NCBI RefSeq assembly: GCF_030297155.1 | Contig: NZ_AP028067.1 | Location: forward strand, 2,418,001-2,482,000 | Length of the DNA: 64,000 nucleotides | Direction: 5' to 3' | Source of the DNA: Vibrio sp. FE10 | Lineage (GTDB): Bacteria > Pseudomonadota > Gammaproteobacteria > Enterobacterales > Vibrionaceae | Shown here: one piece after another, positions 36,134-45,882 of the stretch | How the letters are laid out: each line of letters begins with the position of its first letter | How positions within the stretch are numbered: the stretch's first letter is position 1 | Notes under the pieces: model-generated | Databases searched by the model: none | What the model was told of the DNA's origin: nothing | The model's input: only the letters and a program-made list of their open reading frames with translations | Translations under genes and position numbers: made by a program

Positions 36134-37165
36134 TTAAAAGCCTTTCCAATCAAAGTGATCGATACGTTCATCGGCAATATAAAACAACTTAGTCCCACTG
36201 CTTACAACTTGATCGAGTTCTGGGTTAAGTTCAATACCGCTACCCGTATCAATCGCAATCAACGTTGCTTGATACTTCTCTTTAAACACAGAGAAAATAG
36301 GCGCAACGGTGACAGGCTCAGCGTTTTCAGGGAAGTACGTTGAATACTGTGTCATGCCTCTTGTGGAACTCAATAGCTCTTGGTGAAGCGCACTAGAACC
36401 AGGGTCGACAGCAGCTTTAGCCAGCATTTCCGCACCCACAGCAGGAATACATTCTGAATTTGGACAATGCTTGTGTAGCAGGTCGCTCAATGCCTCATCT
36501 TTAAAGTAAACCAAAAGGTGGGCCTTCGGGTTTCGGTTCGCACAGTAGAGCGCCGCAGATAAGGTGATGTCGTCTTCTGGGTTATCAATCAGAATACAAC
36601 TGGCTGACTCAATGCCCGTTTTCTCCATCTCTTTGCCATCCGTGTAGCTATTCACTTTGACGAAATTGATTTCGCCAGGTAACGGGTTTTCGATATCTGA
36701 ACGAGTACATAATACGATTGGGCGTTTGCCCGTTTCTTCATGCTGCAACATGCGAATGAGATGAATGGTTCTTTGCTCATTCCACCCAAGCATCAAAATA
36801 TGGTTGTCCACTCTAACTCTCCTTTTTCCTAGCAAGCCTGCTCGCCAATATTCAACACCTTCGGTTGCAACCTTACCGAGCAAAGCTGCGAAAAGGCTCA
36901 GTCCACCTGGAATGACAAATAGGATGACAATCCATCGACCTGCATCCGTTGTCGGTGAAAGGTCTCCGTAACCAACGGTTGACGCTGTCACGACCAGATA
37001 ATAGGCAAATGTTGTGATTGAGTTGGTTAAATCCGTTTCACCAGCGACGTACAGCATCGACCACGACAAAAAGATGTAGCCTAGAAAGGTGAATAGTAAA
37101 TTTTTGCCATTCAAAACAAAGATATTCGCTTTGATCCAGCGTTTGAGTTGTAACCAGATTATCAT
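36134..37165 (-). CDS. Potassium channel protein with cytoplasmic RCK/TrkA-N domain
   Basis: A 343-residue protein. The N-terminal part has two membrane helices around the pore helix and selectivity filter TVGYGDLSPT (about residues 62-71). A cytoplasmic nucleotide-binding-like domain begins with HILMLGWNEQRTIHLIRML (about 122-140) and extends to about 250, followed by a small C-terminal domain. The usual GxGxxG of the Rossmann fold is replaced by LGWNEQ, as in the Castor/Pollux-like branch, so ligand binding may differ from NAD-binding RCK domains. It is a single gene between terminators. Confidence 0.88.
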   Translation of the reverse strand: MIIWLQLKRWIKANIFVLNGKNLLFTFLGYIFLSWSMLYVAGETDLTNSITTFAYYLVVTASTVGYGDLSPTTDAGRWIVILFVIPGGLSLFAALLGKVATEGVEYWRAGLLGKRRVRVDNHILMLGWNEQRTIHLIRMLQHEETGKRPIVLCTRSDIENPLPGEINFVKVNSYTDGKEMEKTGIESASCILIDNPEDDITLSAALYCANRNPKAHLLVYFKDEALSDLLHKHCPNSECIPAVGAEMLAKAAVDPGSSALHQELLSSTRGMTQYSTYFPENAEPVTVAPIFSVFKEKYQATLIAIDTGSGIELNPELDQVVSSGTKLFYIADERIDHFDWKGF

Positions 37166-37287
37166 TCGAGCCTCTAATCCTTCTATCTTATTTACATGCT
37201 AGAAAAAATACGCGATATCAACAAGATATATCATCAGAAAAAGATACATAAGAACAACATTGATATCGATAGCCAATATTCAGATAC

Positions 37288-37312
37288 AAAAAAACCAGCA
37301 CTCGGCTGGTTT
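37288..37312 (-). terminator. Terminator after nadA
   Basis: AAACCAGC (37292-37299) pairs with GCTGGTTT (37305-37312); on the minus strand the stem runs into TTTTTTTG. Confidence 0.85.
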
Positions 37313-37377
37313 CTCTCTTGATGATAAAAGCAGAACTGTGATTAAGCTGGACTGCTTATATCATCACGACAACGAAA

Positions 37378-38439
37378 TTAAGCGTTGCCTTTAACCTGTA
37401 GGTTAAGCTGTTCGGCAAAATCTAGCATGCGGTTCAATGGAATAAGAGACTTCACACGTAGTTCGTCAGAAACGAAAATTTCGTGTTGCTTACCACCATG
37501 CTCAAGTGCGTTTTCAATCGCTTCAAGGCCGTTCATTGCCATCCAAGGACAGTGTGCGCAGCTACGACACGTTGCACCAGCACCCGCTGTTGGGGCTTCA
37601 ATCAGTTCTTTTTCAGGAACCAATTGTTGCATCTTGAAGAAGATACCTTTGTCAGTCGCGACAATCATCTGTGGATGAGGCAGCTCTTTCGCTTTCTTGA
37701 TCAGTTGGCTTGTTGAGCCTACAGCATCAGCCAGTTCAACAACACTTGCTGGTGATTCTGGGTGAACCAAAATAGCCGCTTCTGGGTAGACCGATTTCAT
37801 TTTCTTCAAAGCATCCGCTGAGAATTCATCATGAACGATACACTCACCTTGCCAAAGCAACATGTCAGCGCCAGTTTGATTTGCAATGTAAGAACCTAGG
37901 TGACGGTCAGGGCCCCAAATAATAGGTTTGCCTTCAGCGTCTAGGCTTTCAACGATTTCTAAAGCGATGCTCGACGTAACCACCCAGTCTGCACGAGCTT
38001 TAACAGCGGCAGAGGTGTTCGCGTATACAACCACGGTGTGGTCAGGGTGAGCATCACAAAATTCTGTAAATTTGTCAGCAGGACAACCAAGATCAAGTGA
38101 ACATTCAGCTTCAAGCGTTGGCATTAGAATGCGCTTTTCAGGCGTAAGAATCTTCGCAGACTCACCCATGAAACGAACACCAGCGATGATCAAAGTGCTT
38201 GCTGAATGACGGTTACCGAACTTAGCCATTTCTAAAGAATCGCCAACGAAACCACCAGTTTCTTCAGCCAGAGCCTGAATTTCAGGATCCGTGTAGTAGT
38301 GTGCAATTAGAACTGCATCTTTTTCTTGAAGTAGTTTTTTGATGTTCGCGATGTGGGCCTGTTTCTGAGCGTCGCTCAATGGAACTGGCTTCGGCGGAAA
38401 CGGGTAAACTGTATCGATTTTATCTAGTATATGACTCAT
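37378..38439 (-). CDS. nadA: Quinolinate synthase A
   Basis: A 353-residue [4Fe-4S] enzyme that condenses iminoaspartate with dihydroxyacetone phosphate to quinolinate in NAD synthesis. Conserved features are the N-terminal [30 protein letters not shown], and the cluster cysteines in [16 protein letters not shown] and the C-terminal [10 protein letters not shown] (near residues 289-298). I set the start at the ATG of [12 protein letters not shown]; the open frame with a TTG six codons earlier has no family support. It lies downstream of the tol-pal operon but is separated from it by a terminator. Confidence 0.95.
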   Translation of the reverse strand: MSHILDKIDTVYPFPPKPVPLSDAQKQAHIANIKKLLQEKDAVLIAHYYTDPEIQALAEETGGFVGDSLEMAKFGNRHSASTLIIAGVRFMGESAKILTPEKRILMPTLEAECSLDLGCPADKFTEFCDAHPDHTVVVYANTSAAVKARADWVVTSSIALEIVESLDAEGKPIIWGPDRHLGSYIANQTGADMLLWQGECIVHDEFSADALKKMKSVYPEAAILVHPESPASVVELADAVGSTSQLIKKAKELPHPQMIVATDKGIFFKMQQLVPEKELIEAPTAGAGATCRSCAHCPWMAMNGLEAIENALEHGGKQHEIFVSDELRVKSLIPLNRMLDFAEQLNLQVKGNA

Positions 38440-38614
38440 TGCTCTTGCTCTACGCAACTTCTTCCGAGGATTAGAGTATTCTACACAGGACAGCGATGAG
38501 GATCAAAAAGGATTGGTTGCAAGCGATGTCTAGCTAATACTTAAAACGCATAAACAAGGTGATGCATTGGCGTCACAAAGCGGCTAAGTAAATATGGAGG
38601 AAGTAAATAGATAT

Positions 38615-38640
38615 AAAAAAGAGGTACCTGAGCACCTCTA
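38615..38640 (-). terminator. Terminator of the tol-pal operon
   Basis: On the minus strand AGAGGT and ACCTCT form a stem around an 8-base loop and run into TTTTTATATC, shortly after the cpoB stop codon. Confidence 0.75.
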
Positions 38641-38645
38641 TTTGT

Positions 38646-39434
38646 TTATAAGTGGGTTTTAGCCACTTTTGCCGAAGCACTGTTTGGGTACTCGGTCACG
38701 ACTTGTTGGTAATATTTCTTAGCTTGCGTCGCGTTATTATTGCGCGCAGCTATGTCACCAAGCTTAACCAGCGCATCTGCTCGCTTGTTTGAGTCTTTGT
38801 ACGACACAACAGCGGCAAAGCTCTTCACGGCTTCTTTATCTTGCTTCTTAGCGAAATAAAGCTGACCTAACCAGTAATGTGAGTTAGGTGTGAAGGTTGA
38901 ATCTGGGAAGTCTTTTTGAAACTTTTGGAATGCTGCGATAGCACCCGTGTAGTCTCGTTGCTTTAGAATCATATCTACAGCATTTTGATAAGCGGTTTGC
39001 TCATCGACATCAGTACTGAACGTACCAGAAGCATCATTGGAGCCTTCGCTCGCTGCCACTGCTACCGTTGCTGTTCCTGCTGCTTTCACCTCGCCTCTTA
39101 CACGATCCAGTTCAATGAACAGTTCACGTTGGCGCTCTAGCATTTGCTTCATATCGTAACTGTTTCGTTCCAGCTCACCACGAAGTTCACTGATCTCCAG
39201 TGCCATGTCGTCGATTTGCTGTTGCATTTGAAGCTGAACGAGGTTGCGATTTTGAAGCAGGCGTTCTAAACGCTCAATATCTGATTCGTTAGATGCAGAC
39301 GCTGCTCGAGAGGAAGATGATGAATTGGTTGCGGTGCTATTGAGATCGGATACTGGAGCTGGTGCAGCGAACGCGATGTTCGCTGCACTTGCCAGTAACG
39401 AAAGCAAAATGACTCGCTTTGTGTTACTGAACAT
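38646..39434 (-). CDS. cpoB: Cell division coordinator CpoB (YbgF)
   Basis: A 262-residue periplasmic protein. After the signal peptide (cleavage after AFA) comes a coiled-coil trimerisation segment (about residues 50-110; RLERLLQNRNLVQLQMQQQI) and a C-terminal set of TPR repeats (YQNAVDMILKQRDYTGAIAA and following). CpoB links peptidoglycan synthesis to Tol-Pal driven outer membrane constriction. The start is ATG at 39434 with GAGG 9 bases upstream; a TTG five codons earlier would overlap this ribosome site. It is the last gene of the operon. Confidence 0.93.
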   Translation of the reverse strand: MFSNTKRVILLSLLASAANIAFAAPAPVSDLNSTATNSSSSSRAASASNESDIERLERLLQNRNLVQLQMQQQIDDMALEISELRGELERNSYDMKQMLERQRELFIELDRVRGEVKAAGTATVAVAASEGSNDASGTFSTDVDEQTAYQNAVDMILKQRDYTGAIAAFQKFQKDFPDSTFTPNSHYWLGQLYFAKKQDKEAVKSFAAVVSYKDSNKRADALVKLGDIAARNNNATQAKKYYQQVVTEYPNSASAKVAKTHL

Positions 39435-39467
39435 GAGGCAATTCCTCAATTATATAGCCTACTAAAA

Positions 39468-40010
39468 TTAGTAAACTAGTACTGCACGACGGTTTTTAGC
39501 GTACACATCTTCAGATTGACCTAGAAGAAGTGGCTTCTCTTCACCGTAGCTTACGATAGAGATTTGGTCTGCTTGAACACCTAGAGCTTGTAGATATTTT
39601 GCTACAGCTTGTGCACGACGCTCGCCAAGTGCGATGTTGTACTCAGGAGTACCGCGTTCGTCAGCGTGACCTTCGATAGTAACGTTCATGTCAACGTTAT
39701 TGCTTAGGTAAGCTGCGTGAGCTGCTAGAATTTCTTCGTAGTCGCCAGCGATAGTAGAGTTATCGAATGCAAAGTAGATTGTTTGAGTTTCGCGTAGCGC
39801 TTGCTCTTTAAGCTCTTGCTCAGACAGTTGAGCGTTAGCATCAATTGGCGTTACAACAGTTGTGTCTACGTTGCCTTCTGAACCTGAAGTTGTTTGGTTG
39901 CTTTCAGTACCTGAAGTTGCAGATGTTGCTTCATCAGTTGAGCTACATGCCGTTACTGCCATCACTGGTAGTGCAATCATCAAGCCTTTAAGAACTTTGT
40001 TAAGTTGCAT
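39468..40010 (-). CDS. pal: Peptidoglycan-associated lipoprotein Pal
   Basis: A 180-residue outer membrane lipoprotein with a lipobox-like VTAC (lipidated Cys at residue 22), a Ser/Thr-rich spacer and an OmpA-like peptidoglycan-binding domain with [20 protein letters not shown] and GERRAQAV. It anchors the outer membrane to the cell wall and binds TolB. It sits in the order tolB-pal-cpoB as in other gammaproteobacteria. Confidence 0.97.
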   Translation of the reverse strand: MQLNKVLKGLMIALPVMAVTACSSTDEATSATSGTESNQTTSGSEGNVDTTVVTPIDANAQLSEQELKEQALRETQTIYFAFDNSTIAGDYEEILAAHAAYLSNNVDMNVTIEGHADERGTPEYNIALGERRAQAVAKYLQALGVQADQISIVSYGEEKPLLLGQSEDVYAKNRRAVLVY

Positions 40011-40121
40011 CTTTTTTTCCTTACGTTATCAAACTTAGTTTCTACAGCGACTAAGTGCTATAGATAGTTAATTGCCACAATAGTTAACACTATCAATAGC
40101 TAAAAGAATGTATCACTTTAA

Positions 40122-41474
40122 CTAGAGGAACGGTGACCACGCAGGCGCTCTTACGCGTCCGTTGGTTGCCGGTAATCTAGCTTTGAAACGACCATCGATA
40201 GAAACCATCGATAATACGTTTGTTTTGTTGTAGATAGAGCTATAGATAACCATACCTCCATTCGGTGCAATGCTTGGAGATTCATCTAACAGAGTTTTTG
40301 TTAGCACCTGAACTGCACCGGTTTCCAAATCTTGCTTAGCCAAGTTAAAGCCTGAGTTGCTACGATTCACCATGATAAGGAATCGACCATCAGGAGTAAT
40401 CTGGCCACCTAAGTTTTGGCTACCTTGCCAAGTAATACGAGAAGTCGAATTATTGGACAAATTTACATTATAAATCTGAGGTTTACCACCGCGATCCGAC
40501 GTGAAAATAAGAGACTTGCCATCTGGGTGCCAGAACGGTTCAGTATTATTAGAACGTCCGCGGGTAATTTGAGTCAGCTTACGGCTAGCAAGGTCAAGTG
40601 TGTACACTTGAAGGCTGCCTGTTTTCGACAATACCAATGCCAATGTTTTACCGTCTGGAGAGAATCTTGGCGCGCCATTGTGACGAGGGTATGACGTCAC
40701 CTTCTCACGTTCACCGGTGTAAATATTCATAATGAATATTTCAGCTTGGCCATTTTGGAAGCTTACATAAGCAAGTTTCTTACCGTCTGGAGACCATGCT
40801 GGTGACATAAGAGGTTGCTTAGAACGAAGTACTAAACGCTCATTGAAACCATCGTAATCAGCAACACGAAGTTGGTATGGGTATTTGTCTTTGTCGTTCA
40901 CTACCACGTAAGAAATACGAGTTAAAAACGCGCCTTTCTCACCAGTCAGTTCTTCATACACTAAATCAGAAATACGGTGCGCGTACTCTCTCAAGCGTTT
41001 GCCCGGAACCGTCGCTTTCTTGTTGAACAAAACGTGATCTTTAGAAAGTACCAGTTGGCCTTCATCACTCAGCGCACGGCTTTGTCCTTTGGTCAGTTGA
41101 CCACGAACAATGTCGATCAACTGATAGTTGACTACGTATTGCCCTTCAGCATTTTTAGTAATGCTGCCAGTTAGCAATGAATCAACGCCTAAGTTAGTCC
41201 AAGCATCAAAGTCGACCTCTGTTTCGCTGTAAGGCGTTTGAGGCATTTTGCTTGTTGCAACTGGGCTGAATTTACCACTGCGCTGTAAGTCAGAAGCAAT
41301 AACCGCTGATACATCGTGTGGCAATGGCTCTGCGCCTTCCCAGCGGAAAGGTACAATAGCGATAGGTCTAGCAGAGTTTATACCGTCTGTAATAACCAGC
41401 TCCAGCGCTGCATGTGCAAACTGGCTGCTTGTCGCTATTACGAAAACAAAACTCAGTAATAGTTTTTTTAACAC
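40122..41474 (-). CDS. tolB: Tol-Pal system protein TolB
   Basis: A 450-residue periplasmic protein with a signal peptide (cleavage after AHA), an N-terminal alpha-beta domain ([16 protein letters not shown]) and a C-terminal six-bladed beta-propeller of WD40-like repeats, seen as repeated [20 protein letters not shown] units ([29 protein letters not shown]). It binds Pal and TolA. The spacing to tolA is 12 bases. Confidence 0.97.
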   Translation of the reverse strand: MLKKLLLSFVFVIATSSQFAHAALELVITDGINSARPIAIVPFRWEGAEPLPHDVSAVIASDLQRSGKFSPVATSKMPQTPYSETEVDFDAWTNLGVDSLLTGSITKNAEGQYVVNYQLIDIVRGQLTKGQSRALSDEGQLVLSKDHVLFNKKATVPGKRLREYAHRISDLVYEELTGEKGAFLTRISYVVVNDKDKYPYQLRVADYDGFNERLVLRSKQPLMSPAWSPDGKKLAYVSFQNGQAEIFIMNIYTGEREKVTSYPRHNGAPRFSPDGKTLALVLSKTGSLQVYTLDLASRKLTQITRGRSNNTEPFWHPDGKSLIFTSDRGGKPQIYNVNLSNNSTSRITWQGSQNLGGQITPDGRFLIMVNRSNSGFNLAKQDLETGAVQVLTKTLLDESPSIAPNGGMVIYSSIYNKTNVLSMVSIDGRFKARLPATNGRVRAPAWSPFL

Positions 41475-41486
41475 AAGTTCGTCCTT

Positions 41487-42554
41487 TTACTCTGGTGATA
41501 CAGTTAAGTTGATGTCTTTCAGTGATTTCACAATGTCTGGGTCTTTAGGCAATGGATAAGATTGCACTTGTGCCACGGCACGCTTGGTTGCTGCACACAA
41601 ACGGCTGTCTCCATCCAAAATACTCAAGCTTCCCAGAATCGCATTCGAACCCGTTGGAATGAGCTTAAGGTTCACTCGACATGAGCGTCCTCTGTAGCTG
41701 TCTTCTAACAATAAGTTCTGTTGAATAAGCTGAGTATAAATCGCACCGTAACGCTGTGCTTCATCACTAATAAATTGCTGTTTAGCCGAAGAGTTTTGAG
41801 TAGACTCAGTTTCAAGCCCAGCAAAGATATCGTTCAATGCCGCCTCTTGTTGCTTGCGCTCTTTTTCAGCTCTTGCTGCAGCTTCTTTTGCTTTACGGGC
41901 TTTCTCCGCTGCTGCTGCCGCTTCTTTCTCTTTCGCTATACGCTGCTTCTCAGCACGTTCAGCGGCTTCTTTTTCTTTACGAGCTTTGTCTGCTGCCTCT
42001 TTCGCGGCTTTTTCTTTTGCCACGCGTTCTTGTTCCGCTTTGGCAACAGCCGCTTCTTTGGCTTTGCGTTCTTTCTCCGCCTTAACCACAGCAGCTTCTT
42101 TTAGCTTGCGATCAGCTTCTGCTTTCGCTGCTTTCTTTTGTTCTGTCTTTAAACGAGCCTCTTCAACTTTACGTTGTTGCTCTTTTTCAACTCGACGCTT
42201 TTCAGCTTCTCGCGTCGCTTTCGCTTCTTTGGCTTGTTTTTCTTTCAACTTGCGGATGTTTTCTTCTTCCGCTTTACGATTCTTTTCAAGTCGCTCGCTT
42301 TCACGACGTAACTTGTCTAATCGTTCTTGTTCTTTCTTACCCGCAGCTTCTCTTTGTTGACGAATCTGTTGGGCTTGCTGACGAACTAATTGAGGGTCAA
42401 TCACGACCGCCTGAACCATCTGCCCTGTTGGCTTAGGTTCTGACATCGTGAAGTCAGCTCCCCAAATAAGAGCGACGAATAGAATGACATGCAGCCCGAT
42501 TGAAATTAGAAGCGGCGTTTTGAAATTATTGGATTTTTTATTATTCGCTTTCAT
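41487..42554 (-). CDS. tolA: Tol-Pal system protein TolA
   Basis: A 355-residue protein. One N-terminal membrane helix (about residues 13-32; TPLLISIGLHVILFVALIWG) is followed by a long helical domain very rich in K, A, E and R (about 75-240), which spans the periplasm, and a globular C-terminal domain with GRSCRVNLKLIPTG and LCAATKRAVAQV. It transmits the energy of TolQR to the outer membrane. The repeat-rich middle gives long open frames on the opposite strand that are not genes. Confidence 0.96.
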   Translation of the reverse strand: MKANNKKSNNFKTPLLISIGLHVILFVALIWGADFTMSEPKPTGQMVQAVVIDPQLVRQQAQQIRQQREAAGKKEQERLDKLRRESERLEKNRKAEEENIRKLKEKQAKEAKATREAEKRRVEKEQQRKVEEARLKTEQKKAAKAEADRKLKEAAVVKAEKERKAKEAAVAKAEQERVAKEKAAKEAADKARKEKEAAERAEKQRIAKEKEAAAAAEKARKAKEAAARAEKERKQQEAALNDIFAGLETESTQNSSAKQQFISDEAQRYGAIYTQLIQQNLLLEDSYRGRSCRVNLKLIPTGSNAILGSLSILDGDSRLCAATKRAVAQVQSYPLPKDPDIVKSLKDINLTVSPE

Positions 42555-42567
42555 GGATGCTACGGAG

Positions 42568-43011
42568 CTATTCCCTTATATCCGTTAAAAGGCCAACCTT
42601 TGGCACACCTGCACGGCTTAATTCATCAAGTAATAAAACAACTTCAGCGTAAGGCGTTGCGGCATCACCACCGACCGCCACTGGAGAGTTAGGATTCAGA
42701 GACAATTCCGCTTTTACCCGAACAATAATGTCTTCCATTGATAGGCCTCTTTGAACCTCTTCATCGTTAACACTCAAACCAAGCTCACCGTCTTTGTTCA
42801 CTTCAACGATAATGAAGCTCGCATTCTCGTCACCCAGTAAATCTTGAGCTGATTTAGCCGTTGAAGCTTTTGGCAATTCAACATCAACACCTTGTGTAAC
42901 GAAGGGCGAGGTCACCATAAAAATAATCAGCAAAACCAGCATAACGTCGATGTAAGGTACAACGTTAATCTCTGCCGTCATTTTGCGTTTTTTAGGTTGG
43001 TATCCAGCCAT
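42568..43011 (-). CDS. tolR: Tol-Pal system protein TolR
   Basis: A 147-residue protein of the ExbD/TolR family with one N-terminal membrane helix (INVVPYIDVMLVLLIIFMVT) containing the conserved membrane Asp in YIDVML, and a periplasmic domain. With TolQ it forms the proton channel that drives TolA. It follows tolQ by 3 bases. Confidence 0.97.
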   Translation of the reverse strand: MAGYQPKKRKMTAEINVVPYIDVMLVLLIIFMVTSPFVTQGVDVELPKASTAKSAQDLLGDENASFIIVEVNKDGELGLSVNDEEVQRGLSMEDIIVRVKAELSLNPNSPVAVGGDAATPYAEVVLLLDELSRAGVPKVGLLTDIRE

Positions 43012-43014
43012 CGA

Positions 43015-43698
43015 TTATTCCCTGCCAGCCATCGCTTGACGGTGAAGAATACTGTGAAACTCTTCAGAGAAAGTCGCGTAGTTATGTTCGAGTTTACCTA
43101 CTCGGCTACTGAAGCGGTTGTAAGCCATAACTGCCGGAATCGCGGCGAAAAGACCCATTGCTGTTGCAATCAGTGCTTCTGCAATACCAGGCGCAACCAT
43201 TGCGAGTGTCGCTTGCTTCACTTCGCCTAGTGCGATGAATGAGTGCATGATGCCCCACACAGTACCAAACAGGCCGATATAAGGACTGATAGAACCGACG
43301 GTCGCTAAGAAAGGTAAGTTAGTTTCTAGCTCATCCACTTCACGGGCAACCGCAACACGCATTGCACGACCTGTGCCTTCCATAATGAAGTCTGGAGAAG
43401 TGGCATTAGATTTACGAAGGCGAGCAAATTCAGTGAAACCTGCGTAGAAGATCTCTTCAGTACCAGAAAGCTCGTCTTTGCGCTTATTGCTCTCTTGATA
43501 CAATTTAGCAAGATCAACGCCAGACCAAAATTTGTCTTCAAAGACTTCTGTTTGTTTAGAAGCTTGAGATAATACTTTACTTCTTTTTATGATCATTGCC
43601 CAAGAAACAACAGACATGCCCATAAGAATCAGCATGACCATCTTAACTAGTAAGCTAGCTTCTAATATTAGGCCTAAGATTGAGATTTCAGCAGTCAC
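43015..43698 (-). CDS. tolQ: Tol-Pal system protein TolQ
   Basis: A 227-residue protein of the ExbB/TolQ/MotA family with three membrane helices (about residues 15-38, 135-160 and 170-195). Typical segments are [20 protein letters not shown] with [11 protein letters not shown], and [20 protein letters not shown]. It forms the proton-motive-force motor with TolR. Its start overlaps the end of ybgC by 11 bases. Confidence 0.97.
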   Translation of the reverse strand: MTAEISILGLILEASLLVKMVMLILMGMSVVSWAMIIKRSKVLSQASKQTEVFEDKFWSGVDLAKLYQESNKRKDELSGTEEIFYAGFTEFARLRKSNATSPDFIMEGTGRAMRVAVAREVDELETNLPFLATVGSISPYIGLFGTVWGIMHSFIALGEVKQATLAMVAPGIAEALIATAMGLFAAIPAVMAYNRFSSRVGKLEHNYATFSEEFHSILHRQAMAGRE

Positions 43699-44125
43699 TA
43701 TTCGTTAGCTCCGTGAGAATAAATGTTGGCATTGCTTTGGGTTTCATTTTTTGATTATCGATACATGCTACCTTAACCATTGCTTTACACAATGCCTTGC
43801 CATCAGGATTTACGATCTCTTGACAGAAGACCAAGGTAGCTCGCTTCAACTCGTAAATATTTGTAATGACTTGTAAAGAATCATCAAGTCGCGCACCTTG
43901 AATAAAATCAATGTCCATATGTCGGACTACGAAACCGATATTTTGTTCTAACAAGACTTGCTGAGAGACGCCAATTGAGCGCAACATCTCAGTTCGAGCG
44001 CGCTCAAAGAACTTAAGATAGTTGGCATGATATACCACCCCACCAGCATCGGTGTCTTCGTAATACACTGTCACAGGCCAAGTAAATGGCTTAGATAATC
44101 CCTGCAATTTGCTACCACAACCCAA
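43688..44125 (-). CDS. ybgC: Acyl-CoA thioesterase YbgC, non-ATG start
   Basis: A hotdog thioesterase of about 145 residues. The catalytic motif [20 protein letters not shown] matches YbgC. It hydrolyses acyl-CoA and interacts with acyl carrier protein; its link to Tol-Pal is positional. There is no in-frame ATG before the motif, so translation must start at a rare codon: TTG at 44125 or TTG at 44107. A start at 44107 would give an N-terminus closer in length to E. coli YbgC. It is the first gene of the tol operon. Confidence 0.92.
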   Translation of the reverse strand: MGCGSKLQGLSKPFTWPVTVYYEDTDAGGVVYHANYLKFFERARTEMLRSIGVSQQVLLEQNIGFVVRHMDIDFIQGARLDDSLQVITNIYELKRATLVFCQEIVNPDGKALCKAMVKVACIDNQKMKPKAMPTFILTELTNSDC

Positions 44126-44204
44126 AACGATAAAGATCTCACTATAACCTAACTCTTTATCATTAAAAGTATATGGCAGTGATTTATTTGATTTGAAAGA
44201 CGAA

Positions 44205-44240
44205 AAAAAAGGCCATCTGTATAAGATGACCTCTTTTTGG
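44205..44240 (-). terminator. Terminator of the cydABX-ybgE operon
   Basis: On the minus strand AGGTCATC and GATGGCCT form a stem with one mismatch that runs into TTTTTTTT. It separates the cyd and tol operons. Confidence 0.75.
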
Positions 44241-44259
44241 CTAAAAACCCAACAACTAC

Positions 44260-44285
44260 CTAGGTTTACTTCGTTATAAACCTAG
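44260..44285 (-). repeat. Inverted repeat after ybgE
   Basis: CTAGGTTTA (44260-44268) and TAAACCTAG (44277-44285) pair exactly around an 8-base loop, 14 bases past the ybgE stop and before the main terminator. It may stabilise the 3' end of the cyd message. Confidence 0.5.
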
Positions 44286-44298
44286 TCCACGACCCCAT

Positions 44299-44601
44299 TT
44301 AGATAAGGCGCAGCACTGTTAGATAGAGCAAAATCGTGAGTGAAACGTAAGGGCTGAATAACAACTGCCACATCCAAGCTCTTGGCTTAAAACCGATACC
44401 ATAAACCATGCTCGAGCATACTGCCCAGATGAACATAGGCCCAATGATAGCGTTAAAGCCACCGATGCTTGCCGCGTACGTTTCAGGATCCCACATTACT
44501 AAACCAACATGCATGAAACCCAATATTAGGGATAAGGCTCTTAGCAGAGTCTTATCCATTGGTTGATGCAATTTAGCAACTTGCTCTGCGAGATTACTCA
44601 C
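44299..44601 (-). CDS. ybgE: Cytochrome bd operon protein YbgE
   Basis: A 100-residue membrane protein with three helices, matching the Cyd operon protein YbgE family (LSLILGFMHVGLVMWDPETY near the start). The function is unknown. It starts with GTG inside the end of cydX, overlapping it by 8 bases, so the two are translated together. It is the last gene of the cyd operon. Confidence 0.9.
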   Translation of the reverse strand: MSNLAEQVAKLHQPMDKTLLRALSLILGFMHVGLVMWDPETYAASIGGFNAIIGPMFIWAVCSSMVYGIGFKPRAWMWQLLFSPYVSLTILLYLTVLRLI

Positions 44602-44701
44602 TGTCTTTATCCATCATTTCTGAATGCTCAAGCCAAAGAGCATTGATGATGCCGAATGCACATGCTAGAAGTACACCCAAAATCCATGCGAAATACCACA
44701 T
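44594..44701 (-). CDS. cydX: Cytochrome bd oxidase small subunit CydX
   Basis: A 35-residue single-pass membrane protein, too short for most gene finders. It begins MWYFAWILGVLLACAFGI and continues NALWLEHSE, the standard CydX sequence pattern. CydX stabilises the CydAB quinol oxidase. An AGGAG ribosome site lies before the ATG. It follows cydB by about 30 bases. Confidence 0.95.
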   Translation of the reverse strand: MWYFAWILGVLLACAFGIINALWLEHSEMMDKDSE

Positions 44702-44732
44702 AAAATTTCTCCTAAGTTATTTAACTTCTAGC

Positions 44733-45869
44733 TTAGTAAGCTGAAACGTCATTATCTTCGATGTGTTTCTTATCTAGACGACCAAACATTTTGTAGTATG
44801 TCCAAGTCGTGTAGCAAAGAATCACAGGAACCATTACCGCCGCAACCGCAGTCATTAGGCCAAGTGTTAGTTCACTCGCTGTTGAATCCCACATAGTCAA
44901 ACTTTGACTTGGATTCAGGCTCGATGGCATTACGAATGGGAACATTGCAAAACCAGCCGTTAAGATAACACCAGCGTTCGATAGGCTTGAGAACAAGAAT
45001 GCGAAACCACCGCGCTCAAAGCGAGATGCAATCACAGCAAGTAGCGGCATTGCTACACCAAGAATCGGCGCAGCCCACATTGCTGGATACGTTTCGAAGT
45101 TTGTCATCCAAGCACCAACTTGAAGTGATACTTCTTTATTTAGCGGGTTTGAGTCAGCAAACGTATCGATAGTGCTTGTGATTACATAGCCTTCGATAGA
45201 TTGAACCCAGAAGCCACCAATAATAAACAGAGCAATAGCAATAACACCCGTGATCTGAGCAACGTTACGAGCGCGGCTGTGCAGTTCTTCTGTTGTCTTC
45301 ATTTGAAGCCATGTTGCACCTTGCATCACGAACAACATCAGAGCCAACACGCCACAAAGCAATGCAAACGGGTTAAGCAGAGCGAAGAACGTACCATGGT
45401 ACTTAGACATCATGAATTCGTTCAGTTCGAATGGAACACCTTGTAGTAGGTTACCAAATGCCACACCGAAAATGATTGGCGGAACTGTGCCACTAAAGCA
45501 AAGTGCGTAGTCCCATGTTTTACGCCATTTTGGATCTTCAATCTTAGAACGGTAATCAAGAGCAAGTGGTCGTAACCAAAGCGCTGCTAACGTCGCGTAC
45601 ATTGCGAAGTAGAAACCAGAGAAAGACGTCGCGTAAACCAAAGGCCATGCAGCAAACAATGCACCACCAGCCGTAATTAGCCAAACTTGGTTGCCATCCC
45701 AGTGAGGGGCAATCGTGTTGAGCATAATACGACGTTCAGTGTCGCTCTTACCGATAACAGGTGAAAGGGCTGCAACACCCATATCAAAGCCATCAGTTAC
45801 GGCGAAACCAACCAGTAGAACACCGATCAATACCCACCAAATAAGTCGTAAGCTTTCGTAATCAAACAT
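44733..45869 (-). CDS. cydB: Cytochrome bd ubiquinol oxidase subunit II
   Basis: A 378-residue membrane protein with about eight helices. It starts MFDYESLRLIWWVLIGVLL and has VTDGFDMGVAALSPV and the conserved HWDGNQVWLITAGGALFAAW. It forms the heterodimer with CydA that reduces oxygen to water at low oxygen without pumping protons. The gap to cydA is 13 bases. Confidence 0.97.
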   Translation of the reverse strand: MFDYESLRLIWWVLIGVLLVGFAVTDGFDMGVAALSPVIGKSDTERRIMLNTIAPHWDGNQVWLITAGGALFAAWPLVYATSFSGFYFAMYATLAALWLRPLALDYRSKIEDPKWRKTWDYALCFSGTVPPIIFGVAFGNLLQGVPFELNEFMMSKYHGTFFALLNPFALLCGVLALMLFVMQGATWLQMKTTEELHSRARNVAQITGVIAIALFIIGGFWVQSIEGYVITSTIDTFADSNPLNKEVSLQVGAWMTNFETYPAMWAAPILGVAMPLLAVIASRFERGGFAFLFSSLSNAGVILTAGFAMFPFVMPSSLNPSQSLTMWDSTASELTLGLMTAVAAVMVPVILCYTTWTYYKMFGRLDKKHIEDNDVSAY

Positions 45870-45882
45870 AATATTCCCTCAC

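Noticed and set aside
41721..42360. Several long plus-strand open frames opposite tolA, rich in Phe, Leu and Ser
   Set aside because: They are mirror images of the K/A/E-rich helix of TolA; repeat codons on one strand suppress stops on the other.
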